Source: Triatoma infestans
Lineage: Eukaryota; Arthropoda; Insecta; Hemiptera; Reduviidae
NCBI GenBank assembly: GCA_011037195.1
Contig: JAAEAF010001119.1
Coordinates: 1 to 64,000 of the forward strand
DNA: 64,000 bases
Reading direction: 5' to 3'
Below the pieces are notes generated by a model that was not told the origin of the DNA, did not search any database, and worked only from the letters and a program-made list of their open reading frames with translations. This document shows, in pieces, positions 38,393 through 51,446 of this stretch (position 1 is its first letter; every line of letters starts with the position of its first letter). Made by a program: the position numbers and the translations under genes.

Positions 38393-40125
38393 AGCCATCT
38401 CATTGCAAGTTTACAGTGTTCTAAATCTACGACGCATGCGCAGTGATCGATCTAGCGAATAACCGATTTCACCATTTAATACGCATGCTCAAAACACTAG
38501 CCAGCCATTAGAATTGCAAGTTTCAAACTTGTAAATCTACTCCGCATGCGCTGTAATCTATGTATGAGAATACTTATGTAACAAATAGGATTTCTACCTT
38601 CTGCGCAAGTGCTATTTTGCCATATGCTATTTTACGCATGCACAACACTCAAGTTTTAGCCAGTAGAACCTTTTTACAGGTGTTGTAATCTGTGGAAGTT
38701 ATAAATTATACCAAGCTAATGTGTGTATATGTATCGATCAAGCATAACGATTACACATATCAATCTAGTATATCGATTATCATCGATTTATGAGAATACT
38801 TTTTACTTATTTATCTATCTATCTATCTATATACAAAACAAAACCACTATCCATTGTTTTATCAACTAAAATGATGGCTCACCATGCAAGTTACAACAAT
38901 TCCTGTCCATAAACAGCATACATATCCTCACCCCTTACATCACGCCACCCATGTTAGCCAATAGTATTTCGAATATAATAAAAAACAAGAAGAAATACTC
39001 TTTTAATATCTGTGGTTATTATGAGTTACCATGCATGTCTCAACATGCCAGATCAAACTTCAGCCAGCTACAGTTCACATTTCCTTTCTGCTATAATTTA
39101 ATATACTCACCAAATTTTATATATGTTTTTTCACCATATAATTAAAATTCCATAAAATAAATAAATTATTACCTTTTTATTTAAAAATTCACAAAAAATA
39201 AATTATACAAATCACTCCAAATTTTATTTCATGTCTTATTTGTTTATCAAAAACCTAATACAAAGTAGATATTTTCCTGCTGTTTGGTAGAAAAACTCTC
39301 TTTAGCTGCTCTCTATATGTTGTAGTACAAATATAAGTTATACAAGCCACGGCAGCATATAACTTACCTTGTTGGAACATATATGATGTAACTTATCGCA
39401 GTAAAGATTAGAAATGAAAATTTTTCTTTCAATGCCACCAATTCACGCACACACTTTCTCTAACCTTACAATATTATGACGACACTTTAGTTAGCTCATG
39501 AAATGCAAGTCCTAAATTTTGTGCTAATTATCATATGTAACTATTCAGCCCCCATCTAGACTGTCTCAACTCACACCCCTTTTAAAAGATCACAACACGT
39601 CAAAACAGTCATATATTTTTTTCCCCTCTAACCTAGGTTTTTAGTCATAATCTATCGTGTTTTTTCAAGATTCAACATATATTTTGCCTTTACATGCTGA
39701 AAATTTTGATTTTATTAACATACAATCTGAACTGTAAACAATGAAACGCATGGATAAGTTTCTTAATCTTCTTAACTAAAAAAATATTTCTGTATATCTC
39801 ATCCTCGTTTAGGTTCCAATATTATGGTATAATATTCATGCCTGGCAATCTGTGTAGCTGCTCAAATTTTTTTTACAGTCAAATATGTTTAATTTAAGAT
39901 GTCTGTTCCGTAACTGGACCTGATTGGTGGTTCTAAATTCTAATCATTAACTCAAAGAAAACAGTCTATTTTATTATATATTCGATCCAAAATCTGTTGT
40001 CCTTAGCAAATCCACTATGAGAAAGGATGGCTATAAGCAACTTGCTATAATTAAACTAATATTGAAAAAAAAAATATCAAGGAGACTTCCATGACCAAAA
40101 ATTTTTTTCCTTATAAATTTTTCAC

Positions 40126-40535
40126 AAACATTCTCAATGAACACCTAACACCTTCCTAGTTACCCTAGTTTAGGCTGTCTAGGCTATGTAAAGTTGCCAG
40201 ATATATAATGTCCCAACATGCTCTTTAGACAATTGGCTATACCCAATAAATCCCTTTCCACAGTTAAGGTTGTATCGATTTTTTTTTTTTTCATATTACA
40301 AAATAAATTTACCTATATTTTACTAAATATTGGACTGCAAACCTTCACTTTGCAACCAACAAAAATAAAAATATACACATCATTCTCATGCTGTTCTTTA
40401 TTGTGTATAGCCCATTGTCTAAAGAGCATGTTGAGACATTATATATCTGGCAACTTTACATAGCCTAGACTGCCTAAACTAGGGTAACTAGGAAGGTGTT
40501 AGGTCTTCATTGAGAATGTTTGTGAAAAATGTTTA
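40126..40535. mobile_element. 410-bp hairpin element with arms of about 130 bp
   Basis: TTCACAAACATTCTCAATGA (from about 40,126) through CCAATTGTCTAAAGAGCATG is mirrored from about 40,394 to 40,535 with few changes. The spacer is about 150 bases. It lies just inside the inner end of the left arm and has no partner next to the right arm. It is probably a MITE that inserted into the loop. Confidence 0.75.
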
Positions 40536-41778
40536 CTTAGTGAAGATTCCCCAAGAGAGTCCCAAGCCTTGGAAACTGTGTATATGTATTTCCTAATATT
40601 CAATCGTTAAATTTACCTTACGCAAATATAAATTATTTGCCAATGTTTACTAAGCTTTATCATGATAATGATTATGAGTAAGGGATCAAAAAGAAGAATA
40701 TTTAGAATACAATATGATTGTATCTCACACGATAAATTTAGATGATTTGTTCTTCGTAATATTATAGTAAAAATTTTTGCTTTTTTTTTAACAATCTCTA
40801 GACATTCTAGAGAACTGCGAGATAACCTTTTCTAGAAACCCAATTTTTTTATGAGATATTGGGGCGGAAGAATTAAATTTTTCATGAATTCATGATATTA
40901 ATAAGGTTAATCTGAATTTTTTTTTTGTTTTCATGCACACTGCTCGCAATGTAGGGGGGAAATTAGTTATAACAGCCCTTTGGATATATTAATTTTTATA
41001 TTACTTCCTTAATTTTGTACTACAAGATTACGTTCACAATTACTTTTCTCCTACTTTTTCATACATGGACTTCATGATTATACTAATTTTTAAGTTTGCC
41101 CGATCTCATTTAATGTTAGCCAAACTTAATAGAGCAAATTGGTCTTTTAGAGAGACACAACTGATACAATTTTTACCAGAAAGATTGTATTTGGCCCAAT
41201 TTTAGGACGTAACAACCAAGAAAGTAGTAACGCATTAGTATTATTATGTTTAGATGGACTTGTTAGAAAGCATCATTTGTATTTTATTTAAATATGGCAA
41301 TGGTTTTCTCACGTTTTAACAAGCTCAATAGACAGACAGCATTCAAAATTCGAATTTTACTTAAAAATATCTCTCCAATTATAAATAGGCTGGTTGAATC
41401 CCCTGCTTGTGCCTGATTTTTCATGTCTGAACATTTATAAGGTTTCATTTGATGAACAGTAAACAATGGGCCACCTTATCATTTAAGACTTACATAATGT
41501 AAACGGACACAATATATTGTATTCTGTAGGATTTACCAAGATTTTCGTATTCTTGTTCTATCATTTTTGTGTAACAGTAATAATTTTGCTGTGAATTTTC
41601 GCATTTCTGCATTATTTTTTAAGAAAATGTATATGCTATTTCGAGTAAATTATATTTAGCGATGTTGTCCGTTCATGACCAAGAATGTTTTTTTTAGTTT
41701 TATTGTGTTTATTCTTAATTTTACAGCGAATTTTCACAACTCTTCATAAGTTTTTATGATATACGTATGCTATAATCC
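40536..41778. other. Loop sequence of element B, no gene recognised
   Basis: AT-rich. The only long frame (41,284-41,466, minus) has no domain. The sequence ends in the left target duplication of LINE-G. Confidence 0.5.
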
Positions 41779-41790
41779 ATGTCGTTGTTG
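41779..41790 (+). repeat. Left target-site duplication of LINE-G
   Basis: ATGTCGTTGTTG, identical to 48,065-48,076. Confidence 0.9.
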
Positions 41791-42204
41791 CTCAGTCTGT
41801 GTTGTACTTTTGAAGAGTGCGGAGCGAAGTTCACTTAAGCGTTCTTCTTCAATATAGGCTTGTTCTACTAAATTAAAAAGTTTTATTTCAGTTTAATTTT
41901 CATTTTAATTTTGATTTTCTTCTTAGTTTTCTGAGAGTTTTTCTTTTTTCCGTTTTTACCAAATAAGAAGTGTCTAATTTATTTTATTTTCCTGGTTTAT
42001 TTCGTTTTGGATTTTTTTTTTTTCCGTTCTTACAACATAAGAAGTGTAAACCTTAAGTTCATTTGCTTATTCAATAGGAAGTGTGTTTTGTTCCTTTTTC
42101 TTTTCATTTAATTTGTTTGTGTTTTTAATTTGTGTTTGTGTTTTTGGAATTTTCCGAAAGGTAAGCTTTGTTTCTATTTTATTCTGATAACAGTTTAAAA
42201 AAGT

Positions 42205-43544
42205 ATGGAGGATAATAGTGGAGGACAGGTGGGTATACCACCTCACATTTCTATGGATGAAGAGTTAAAAAGTATTGAAAATTTAGGAAATTTGAATCAG
42301 AAAAAAGAAAAGAAAAGGGTTGAGATGTCGTATAGGAACGAGGATCCGGGCCCATTCCACATTTTAATCGAAAGTGGTAACAAAGAAAAAGCTGGTATTA
42401 CCCGTTTACATCCCATGGCGGTTGGAAAACTAATTTTCTTAAATCACCCAGATATATCAGCCAATATTGATAATATTAAAAAATTAGGCATCAATAGAAT
42501 GAGGGTAGAATTAAATAATGCTGTTTCAGCAAATAAGCTACTAAATTCTAAAATATTGAAAGAAAAGGAATATATTACTTACATACCAAGTTATCTATTG
42601 CAAAGAAAGGGAGTGATTAGGGGGGTAGATACGGAGTTGACTGAGGATGAAATAAGGGAAGTTATAAAAGGTCCTTATGGTAATCAGTTGGAAATTTTGG
42701 AACTAAGGAGAATTAAACGTAAAGTAGTGGATGGAGTGACAAACGAGAAAGTATTAGTAAGCACTCAGTCGGTTTACTTTAATATTAGAGGGCAAATCTT
42801 ACCACCAGTCGTGTATATTCACTATGTATGTTGTCAAGTGCATAAATACATACAGAGTGTGATACAATGTAAAAAGTGTCTAAGATTTAATCACTTTGAG
42901 GATCAATGCCGAGGAAAAATCAGGTGTGAAAAATGCGGAGCGGAACACAAAGTTAGTGAATGCAGTAATGACGAGGCTAAATGTGTGAACTGTGGTAGTA
43001 ACAGTCACCATGCCACCAATGGCTATGTCCGAGGTTTAAAAAAGAACGAGCAATAAAAGAAGTTATGGCAAATAGTAACATTCCCTATAACGAAGCAAGA
43101 AATTTTCTTGATAATAACTCGTTCTCTGCTATTGCCAGGAGCGAAGTTCCGAATATATATAATACAAAGGAATTTCCCTCTATAAATAAGAGTACGCCAT
43201 CTCCAAATAGAGTTTTCGCATCCACAGCCTCATACAGAAGAACCACAAAAAGAAACAGAACTCTCTCTTCCCCTCCTACTAGTCCTGTTAAAATAGATAA
43301 AGAGGTATTTTATCAGGAATCTGTCAGCAAGAACATACCAGGTGGGCTAATTAAAAGCAATCCCTACCCTCCCCTCTATAAGCCAGGCACTAGTATTAAC
43401 AAAAATTCAGATAAAATAAATAGTAATAAAGATAATATTTATGAAGCGGTATTCACTATTATAAAAAATATTCAATCGGAAAATATGAAAGAACTCAATG
43501 ATGAAATTATAAAAGAAATGATAAAAGAGAGAATAAGGCGTTAG
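42205..43544 (+). pseudogene. LINE-G ORF1, gag-like protein with CCHC knuckles, one frameshift
   Basis: ATG 42,205 opens a charged N-terminus, then GPFHILIESGNKEKAGITRL, GVIRGVDTELTEDEIREVIK and the knuckles CKKCLRFNHFEDQC, CEKCGAEHKVSEC and the beginning of a third, CVNCGSNSHHATN. There a frameshift at about 43,020 sends the frame to a stop at 43,056. The rest continues in another frame to 43,544, with NIPGGLIKSNPYPPLY and a C-terminal helix (MKELNDEIIKEMIKERIRR), closely matching the LINE-D ORF1 tail. The role is binding of element RNA. Confidence 0.85.
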
Positions 43545-43898
43545 AGGAGATGCATTAAAATCCCTGATGTCTGAAGATAGTATATTACTTTATTAAAATT
43601 ATCTAATTAGATAACTAGATATGTTAATATATTTTATAAATATGTATAATAGTTTGAGAAAGATGATTGATGTGTACATAGAATTTGACTATACCATGTA
43701 TAAAGGTTTAAATCATAATGTATATAAGTGTGAATGTTATGGTAATAGATATGATTGGAAATATATGTATGTTAGTATGTCTGGGTGTATACAGAATTTA
43801 ATCGTAGTGTATTTATTGCATTAATCTATTTATTGGTTTATTAATCTAACAATTTATTTATTAGTTCATTTATTTATTTTTAACTTCCCTATTTGAAA

Positions 43899-46800
43899 AT
43901 GCACAGTTTAAAAATCATGCAATGGAACGCCAGATCAGTTGTAAATAAGAAGGCGGAATTCGAGCCATACCTACAACTGAACAAGATTAATGTAGTCGCG
44001 TTATCGGAAACATGGTATCGCCCGGGGTTGGTTTACACTTATCAGGGATACAATACTTTCCGCAATGATAGAGCCGACGGTAGGACAGGGGTCGCAATAC
44101 TACTAAAAAATTATATCAATTATAAAGAAATTAAAAATATATATTCTATACCTAAATTACTATACATTGGTAAAGAACTGAAAATTAATAATAACAAAAA
44201 GTTAAATATTGTTTCAATTTACAATTGTCCTACTAATAATATATCCGTCAACGACTGGAAATTATTTTTTAAAAGTATTCCTAGTCCGGCCTTAATTTTA
44301 GGAGACTATAACTGCCACCATTCTGCTTTCGGCTCCAGCTGGACAGATGGAAAGGGTAGAAACCTGATTGAAGCTGCTCACGAAACAAATTTTATTTTTC
44401 TAAATGACGGCTCCCCAACATTAGTGAGTAATGTGGCGAGTAGTAGTAGGTCGGCTATAGATATCAGTTTCGTATCTAGTGATGTTGCCCATTTGTTTGA
44501 ATGGTATGTAGACTCTGACCCTTTAAGTTCGGATCATTTACCTGCTATTATAAAAACTAACTCTTTCACTTGTCATAATCAGACAGATAATCATTTTAGA
44601 ACGTGGAACACAAAAAGAGCTAATTGGGATAAATTCAAACAGTATATGGGTGAAAATGATAGTTTATTAAATGAGTCGGCTAAATACAGTGTTTTTATGG
44701 ATACAATTAATAAAGCCTGCGAACTATCTGTTCCCAAATATAATAAAAATATGAAATTAAAAACCAGCTATACCTGGTGGAACCTAGAATGCCAAAAAGC
44801 TACCACTGAAAGAAAATTAGCTTTTTCGAATTACAAAAGCCATTCTAATTTTAACAACTTTATAGAGTATAAAAGGAAAGTTGCTATCGCTAAAAGAGTG
44901 ATTAAAGAAGCTAAGAAAAGGTCATGGTTTGAATTTTGCAATAATCTCAATAAAAATACTCCTTTAAAAACTATCTGGGATCAAATCAAAAAGCTAAAAA
45001 ATAGAAAGGTAGAGAATTGCCAGCCAATCGTTCAAGACGATTGGATAAATGAATTTCTAAGAAAACTAGCTCCAGATTTCGTTTCCCCACCCATAAGATT
45101 AACAGAAAATAATGAAGAACATTTCCTAACCGAAGATTTTTCACTAGAAGAACTTCTTAAATTTATAAAAACCAATATTAATACATCTCCGGGTAGAGAT
45201 CAAATAGTATATCCCATAATTAAAAATTTACCTGACTGTAGTCTAAAAACTCTACTATATATGTTTAATGATTTCATGAAAACTGAAACGTGTCCAGACG
45301 AATGGAGAGAATATGTTGTTGTTCCAATTCGGAAAAAAGATAAACAACCTAATAAATGCGATTCTTACCGCCCAATATCCTTATCCTCTTGTCTCCTTAA
45401 AACTTATGAAAGACTAATTAAAAATCGTTTGGAATGGTGGTTAGAGAAAAATGACAAATTGCCAACCTCGCAGTATGGCTTCCGCAAGGGGAAATCAACC
45501 GCTCATAGTATTTCAAAACTGGTCACTGATGTACAAATAGGCTTAACAACTGGTAAATCGACTCTAGCTATATTTTTGGATATTGAAGGGGCATATGATA
45601 ATGTAGTAATACCATTACTAGCCAATAAAATGCGAAAAATAGGTATACCACCTAAACTTATAAATGGTATTATAAATATATATTCTGAACGGGTTATTTA
45701 TTTCAAAGTTGACGGTTCCTTATCAGGACCACTGACTTCGAGAAAAGGTATCCCGCAAGGAGGAATTTTAAGCTCGCTTCTTTATACAATTTACACATCG
45801 AACATAGAAAATACTCTGCCATCTGGAGTTAATATTCTACAAAATGCGGATGATATATGCCTGCCTATACACGACATCTAGTGATTTAGAAACCTGTTCG
45901 GAAAAACTAAATGAAACCATGCTGAATTTAAACAAATGGTGTTTGGAAAACGGTTTGACCATATCAAACGAAAAATCAAAAGTGTGTGTCGAAAAAGAAA
46001 CCTACCTATAGGAAACGAATAGAACTTGGGAATCAACTATATCATGTCGCGCAAGAAGTAAAATTCCTAGGCGTTTTCTTGGATAAGAAACTAATGTGGA
46101 AAAATCACATCGACTATATCAAAACAAAAACTGAGAAATATATTAATATCCTCCGAATGGTCACTTACCATAACTGGGGAGCAGATCCAAACATCTCCTT
46201 AATTTTTTACAGAGCCTGCATAAGAGCGGTAATAGACTACGGATGTTATTTTTATGGCAATGCTAGCAAAACTGTATTAAAAACACTGGATCGACTGCAA
46301 TATAAAACTTTAAGACTCTGCCTAGGATTGCTTAATTCCACACCGATCGATGCTCTTTTGAATGAAAGTGGGAGAATTACCTCTTAATTACAGGCGGCAA
46401 ATGTTAACCGATAGGTTTTTGATACGAGTAATGGCCTATAGTCCAGAAATTTATAGGAAGATATCGATCCTAGGGATGAAAGATCTTACTCTTCGATTCT
46501 GGCAAAAGAAAATATCACCTCCCCTAGCGGCCAGTTACGTAAATACAGCCAAATATCATGAGATGATTGTATGTGGTAATAAAATAGCGGCATTTGACTC
46601 AGAATTTTACTTTAAATATAGATTACCAGTAATAGATCTGGAGGAGAATAGTGACGGGCCCAAAGAATCGATAAGATATGTATACAAACAAGAAATCTTG
46701 AAAAGATGGCCCGGGTCATATCTAATTTATACAGACGGCTCCAAGCTTAACAGTAAATGTGGCTGCAGTTTCTTCGACCCCCAACTAAATATAACAAAAC

Positions 46801-47576
46801 CAATAAAAGTTCCTGATGTAGCCACAGTATATACTTGTGAGTTGGTTGCAATGCTAGAAGCCCTAAATCACCTTGACTACACTAATGCAAAGGACGCTTG
46901 TATTTTAACAGACAGTAAAAGCGCCTTACTCAAATTAAAAAATTACAAGATAAATTCTACCGTTAGTCACATTGAAAAAAATATTATGGACCAATGGTAC
47001 AACTTGCGGAATAAGGGTATTATAATTAGGTTTGTGTGGATAAGAGCCCATATAGGTATTTCAGGAAATGAAATGGCGGATTATTACGCCAAGAAGGCAA
47101 CGGCAATAGGAGAAGAAATACACATTAAAGTGCCGTTCAGAGATGTTTTTTCTCAGATAAAAACCAATCATATTAAATTATGGGAGAAAACGTATTGTGA
47201 AGGAGAAAAGGGAAAATTTTATAAATCTGTAAACCCTACCCTAAATAAGAAACCCTGGTTCCACGCTTCAGCAGTTTCCAAACGATTTTGCCGCATTATA
47301 TGCCGATTGAGAGTTAATCATGGAATTTGTAAGGAGTATCTGCATAAAATTGGTGTGGAAAATTCCCCGATGTGTACATTGTGTAAAGAAAGCGAAAGTC
47401 TGGAACATATAATTATGATATGCCCAAAATATAACTCTATTAGAGAAGCTTTATTTAAAAACATAACTACAAAAATTACAAACCCCTTTAATTATAAAAC
47501 ACTTCTAGCGGAGGCCAAATTAGAAGTATGTAGTGAAATTGTTAAATACATCAGTGATATAAACATTAAAATTTAG
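43899..47576 (+). pseudogene. LINE-G ORF2: endonuclease, reverse transcriptase, RNase H, zinc knuckle
   Basis: ATG 43,899. Endonuclease: KIMQWNARSV, ALSETWYRPG, LGDYNCHHSAFGSSW and SSDHLPAII. Reverse transcriptase: PIRKKDKQPNKCDSYRPISL, LAIFLDIEGAYDNVV (domain A), GIPQGGILSSLLYTIYTSN (domain B) and LQNADDICL (domain C, where Asn replaces the usual Tyr/Phe before ADD). RNase H: LIYTDGSKLNSKCG, ILTDSKSALLKL and FVWIRAHIGISGNEMADYYA. Knuckle: MCTLCKESESLEHIIMICP. It stops at 47,576. Breaks: frameshift and stop at about 45,865-45,881, a frameshift near 45,985 and another near 46,375. The layout is that of I-group LINEs. Confidence 0.9.
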
Positions 47577-47626
47577 TTCGAGAAGTAAACACCAAGAAAA
47601 AAAATTGAAATTTAGGTCTAGGTTAA

Positions 47627-47657
47627 GGGGTGCGAGGAATAGCGAGTACTCCACCCC
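47627..47657 (+). promoter_or_regulatory. LINE-G 3' UTR hairpin 1
   Basis: The stem GGGGTG(c)GAG / CTCCACCCC has nine pairs and one bulged C. The loop is GAATAGCGAGTA (47,637-47,648), one base different from LINE-C hairpin 2. Confidence 0.75.
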
Positions 47658-47829
47658 ACAGAGTGCATGTGAATATGAATGATAGATCTGTAGTTATAGA
47701 GTGGATGTAAATATAGGTGTGCATGTATTTATTAGCAAGACTGAGATAGGTAGGTTAGAGTATGAAAGTCTAGAGTGAACGAGATATGTAAATAGTTGTA
47801 TATAATTTTAAAATAGCATTAGGTTTAGC

Positions 47830-47859
47830 GGGATGAAGGAATATCGAGTACTCCATCCC
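47830..47859 (+). promoter_or_regulatory. LINE-G 3' UTR hairpin 2
   Basis: The stem GGGATGaAG / CTcCATCCC has eight pairs and one mismatch. The loop GAATATCGAGTA (47,839-47,850) is identical to LINE-C hairpin 2. Confidence 0.78.
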
Positions 47860-48064
47860 ATATAGGCATATCGTGAAGACTCACTATAAAACTAGTTGCA
47901 TAAATTTATGATTTATACTTCGGTATGTGGGATTGGTAATTTGGTCATAGAATGAACGTGTGTAGCAAATTTAGGATCATAATCGGAATACGTAACATTT
48001 CTGGCCTTAAAAAATTAAATATAATGCATGGCTGTAGTTGAAATCACTAAAGCCAAAAAAAAAA

Positions 48065-48076
48065 ATGTCGTTGTTG
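48065..48076 (+). repeat. Right target-site duplication of LINE-G
   Basis: ATGTCGTTGTTG directly after the A run. Confidence 0.9.
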
Positions 48077-49942
48077 TCAGATATGAAAATGTTTATTGTT
48101 TTGTTTAATGTGTTTGCATTCAATAGTGTATCCCAAATATTTAATCAACCTAATGTTTCAGATAAATTATGATCTGCTTAATTAACTATATTATGGAGGG
48201 TTCTTACTGAAATTACATTTATAAGGAAAAAAATTTTTGGTCATGGAAGTCTCCTTGATATTTTTTTTTTCAATATTAGTTTAATTATAGCAAGTTGCTT
48301 ATAGCCATTCTTTCTCATAGTGGATTTGCTAAGGACAACAGATTTTGGATCGAATATATAATAAAATAGACTGTTTTCTTTGAGTTAATGATTAGAATAT
48401 AGAACCACCCATCAGATCCAGTTACGGAACAGACATCTTAAATTAAACATATTTGACTGTAAAAAAAATTTGAGCAGCTACACAGATTGCCAGGCATGAA
48501 TATTATACCATACATATTGGAACCTAAACGAGGATGAGATATACAGAAATATTTTTTTAGTTAAGAAGATTAAGAAACTTATCCATGCGTTTCATTGTTT
48601 ACAGTTCAGATTGTATGTTAATAAAATCAAAATTTTCAGCATGTAAAGGCAAAATACATGTTGAATCTTGAAAAAACACGATAGATTATGACTAAAAACC
48701 TAGGTTAGAGGGAAAAAAATATATGACTGTTTAGACGTGTTGTGACCTGTTAGAAGGGGTGTGAGTTGAGACAGTCTAGATGGGGGCTGAATAGTTACAT
48801 ATAATAATAGCACAAAATTTAGGACTTGCATTTCATGAGCTAACTAAAGTGTCGTCATAATATTGTAAGGTTAGAGAAAGTGTGTGGGTGAATTGGTGGC
48901 ATTGAAAGACAAATTTTCATTTCTAATCTTTACTGCGATAAGTTACATCATATATGTTCCAACAAGGTAAGTTATATGCTGCCGTGGCTTGTATAACTTA
49001 TATTTGTACTACAACATATAGAGAGCAGCTAAAGAGAGTTTTTCTACCAAACAGCAGGAAAATATCTACTTTGTATTAGGTTTTTGATAAACAAATAAGA
49101 CATGAAATAAAATTTGGAGTGATTTGTATAATTTATTTTTTGTGAATTTTTAAATAAAAAGGTAATAATTTATTTATTTTATGGAATTTTAATTATATGG
49201 TGAAAAAACATATATAAAATTTGGTGAGTATATTAAATTATAGCAGAAAGGAAATGTGAACTGTAGCTGGCTGAAGTTTGATCAGGCATGTTGAGACATG
49301 CATGGTAACTCATAATAACCACAGATATTAAAAGAGTATTTCTTCTTTTTTTTTATTATATTCGAAATATTATTGGCTAACATGGGTGGCGTGATGTAAG
49401 GGGTGAGGATATGTATGCTGTTTATGGACAGGAATTGTTGTAACTTGCATGGTGAGCCATCATTTTAGTTGATAAAACAATGGATAGTGGTTTTGTTTTG
49501 TATATAGATAGATAGATAGATAAATAAGTAAAAAGTATTCTCATAAATCGATGATAATCGATATACTAGATTGATATGTGTAATCGTTATGCTTGATCGA
49601 TACATATACACACATTAGCTTGGTATAATTTATAACTTCCACAGATTACAACACCTGTAAAAAGGTTCTACTGGCTAAAACTTGAGTGTTGTGCATGCGT
49701 AAAATAGCATATGGCAAAATAGCACTTGCGCAGAAGGTAGAAATCCTATTTGTTACATAAGTATTCTCATACATAGATTACAGCGCATGCGGAGTAGATT
49801 TAGAAGTTTGAAACTTGCAATTCTAATGGTTGGCTAGTGTTTTGAGCATGCGTATTAAATGGTGAAATCGGTTATTCGCTAGATCGATCACTGCGCATGC
49901 GTCGTAGATTTAGAACACTGTAAATTTGCAATGAGATGGCTG

Positions 49943-50058
49943 TGACGTCATAGAGTGAAAATAAAAAGTTATAGGTGGGCAGTTTTCTCTGGAGTTTGTC
50001 AGTATCTCGGAATGCGTGTGTTGTGTTAAAATGTGAGCAGCAGGCAGTTGGATGGGGT
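49943..50058 (+). promoter_or_regulatory. Outward promoter-exon-donor module, B right arm, inner
   Basis: TGACGTCA at 49,943-49,950, TCAGT at 49,999 (56 bases on) and GTAAGT at 50,057 (58 bases further). The putative exon contains GTGAGCAGCAGGCAGTTGGA. Confidence 0.65.
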
Positions 50059-51446
50059 AAGTAACTCTTTTTTTTCTTTATGACTTGTTAAAGTTGGGTT
50101 ATGATGAAAATAATTATTATTAAGCTGATGTAAATAATGCGTTCCTATTGGCTAAGCGTGTGAGTGCCGCAATTCCATTAGCTAGTGCGTATAATCGAAA
50201 TACAATATAGTGCTACATTCTGATTGGATTGACGTCACTAGAATGGGTGGGGATAGCTTCTAGTGATGTGCAATATTCTCCATATCTCTTAAGAAGATTA
50301 AGTCTTAACATTGTATGTCATTGTATAAATATACATTTATTTTCTTAACAGGATTAAGTATTAACAATGTTCGAAATAAAAAATTATAAACAATTTGCAA
50401 AGTTGGGTAGGTGTTCATGACCCATTGTATATGCAAATATTTTTTCCATAGTAGGATTAAAATATTGTAACGTGAGTAACATGCTCGAACAGGCAAGATA
50501 TGTTCATTTGAGTTCAAAGTTTAATAAATAAAAATCATAAATAGGAATTAAGATAAGATTTTGTTTTTTATAATGAATAATACTGTTAATGAGGGCAAAG
50601 TTTACGTTCAATGACAAGTGGTAACATGTCCGGGCAGGCAAGATATGTTAGAAATGGATAAAATAAAACTTTTCCTAGATGAGTCAATTGTCTATACTTA
50701 CATTTTTCTCTTTAGGATACAAAGCATGCTAAGACCTGTGGTAACAGGTCCGGACAGGCAAGAAAGGTAATGAGTACAAAGTTTTATTTTTTTTTCATAA
50801 TAGGATTAAGTATTACAAAACATGCTAAGAAGACCTGTGGTAACAGGTCTGAACAGGCAACAAAGGTAATGAGTACAAAGTTTTATTTTTACATAATAGG
50901 ATTAAGTATTAATAAACCATTTCCTGGATGACTCATTGTAGTTTCTTTGCATTTTTCTTAATAAGTAACTAACATGTTCGGACAGGCAAGATATATGTTG
51001 TTTTGATTACAAAGTTCAATAAACAAAAGAATACAAAGCGATTAAGGTAAGAATAGATATATATATTTTTTTTTTTATTAGTACAAAGTTTAATTTCAAA
51101 AGGTGATGCAATAACTAACCTGTTATGGTAGAAGTAATAGATAGTGTTGTTTTTTATTAATAAATTATATTCATAAAATCGATATTAATCACTATGGATA
51201 TATTTGCAATCGATATATTGCGATTGACAGTGAAACACTATAGACTGTGTGACGTTATCTGAATGGGGGATTTGTCTAGTAGGCAGTGGAAATAAATATG
51301 TATATATCTATAAGGCACTGGCAATGCTATTGGCTGTGACGTCACACGAATAATATATTGAAAAGGCAGTGGTTTTGTTATACAATATAATAAAATCGAT
51401 ATTTCTAATCTATAAGCGGCAGATATGCGCATGCCCCAACTAGCAA

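Larger units (their letters stand above)
36330..40115. repeat. Left arm of element B
   Basis: The arm pairs with 48,220-51,835. The inner part is nearly identical between arms: about 270 bases next to the loop show four differences by eye. The outer part has diverged, with unequal numbers of units around ACTTAATCCTATT and CCTGTCCGGACA. It includes an A run at 36,601-36,623, a TATC microsatellite near 38,812-38,830, CCAAT boxes, TGACGTCA boxes and GCGCATGCG boxes. Confidence 0.85.
41791..48064 (+). mobile_element. Full-length I-group non-LTR retrotransposon (LINE-G)
   Basis: A 6,274-bp insertion is bounded by a perfect 12-bp duplication. It starts CTCAGTCTGTGTTGTAC, an initiator-like 5' end typical of LINEs with internal promoters, and ends in an A run (48,054-48,065). 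Order: 5' UTR with repeated TTTTTTCCGTT..TAC..ATAAGAAGTGT units (about 41,948 and 42,018), ORF1, ORF2 (endonuclease, reverse transcriptase, RNase H, knuckle), and a 3' UTR with two hairpins. Both ORFs carry breaks, so it is structurally complete but inactive. Confidence 0.92.
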
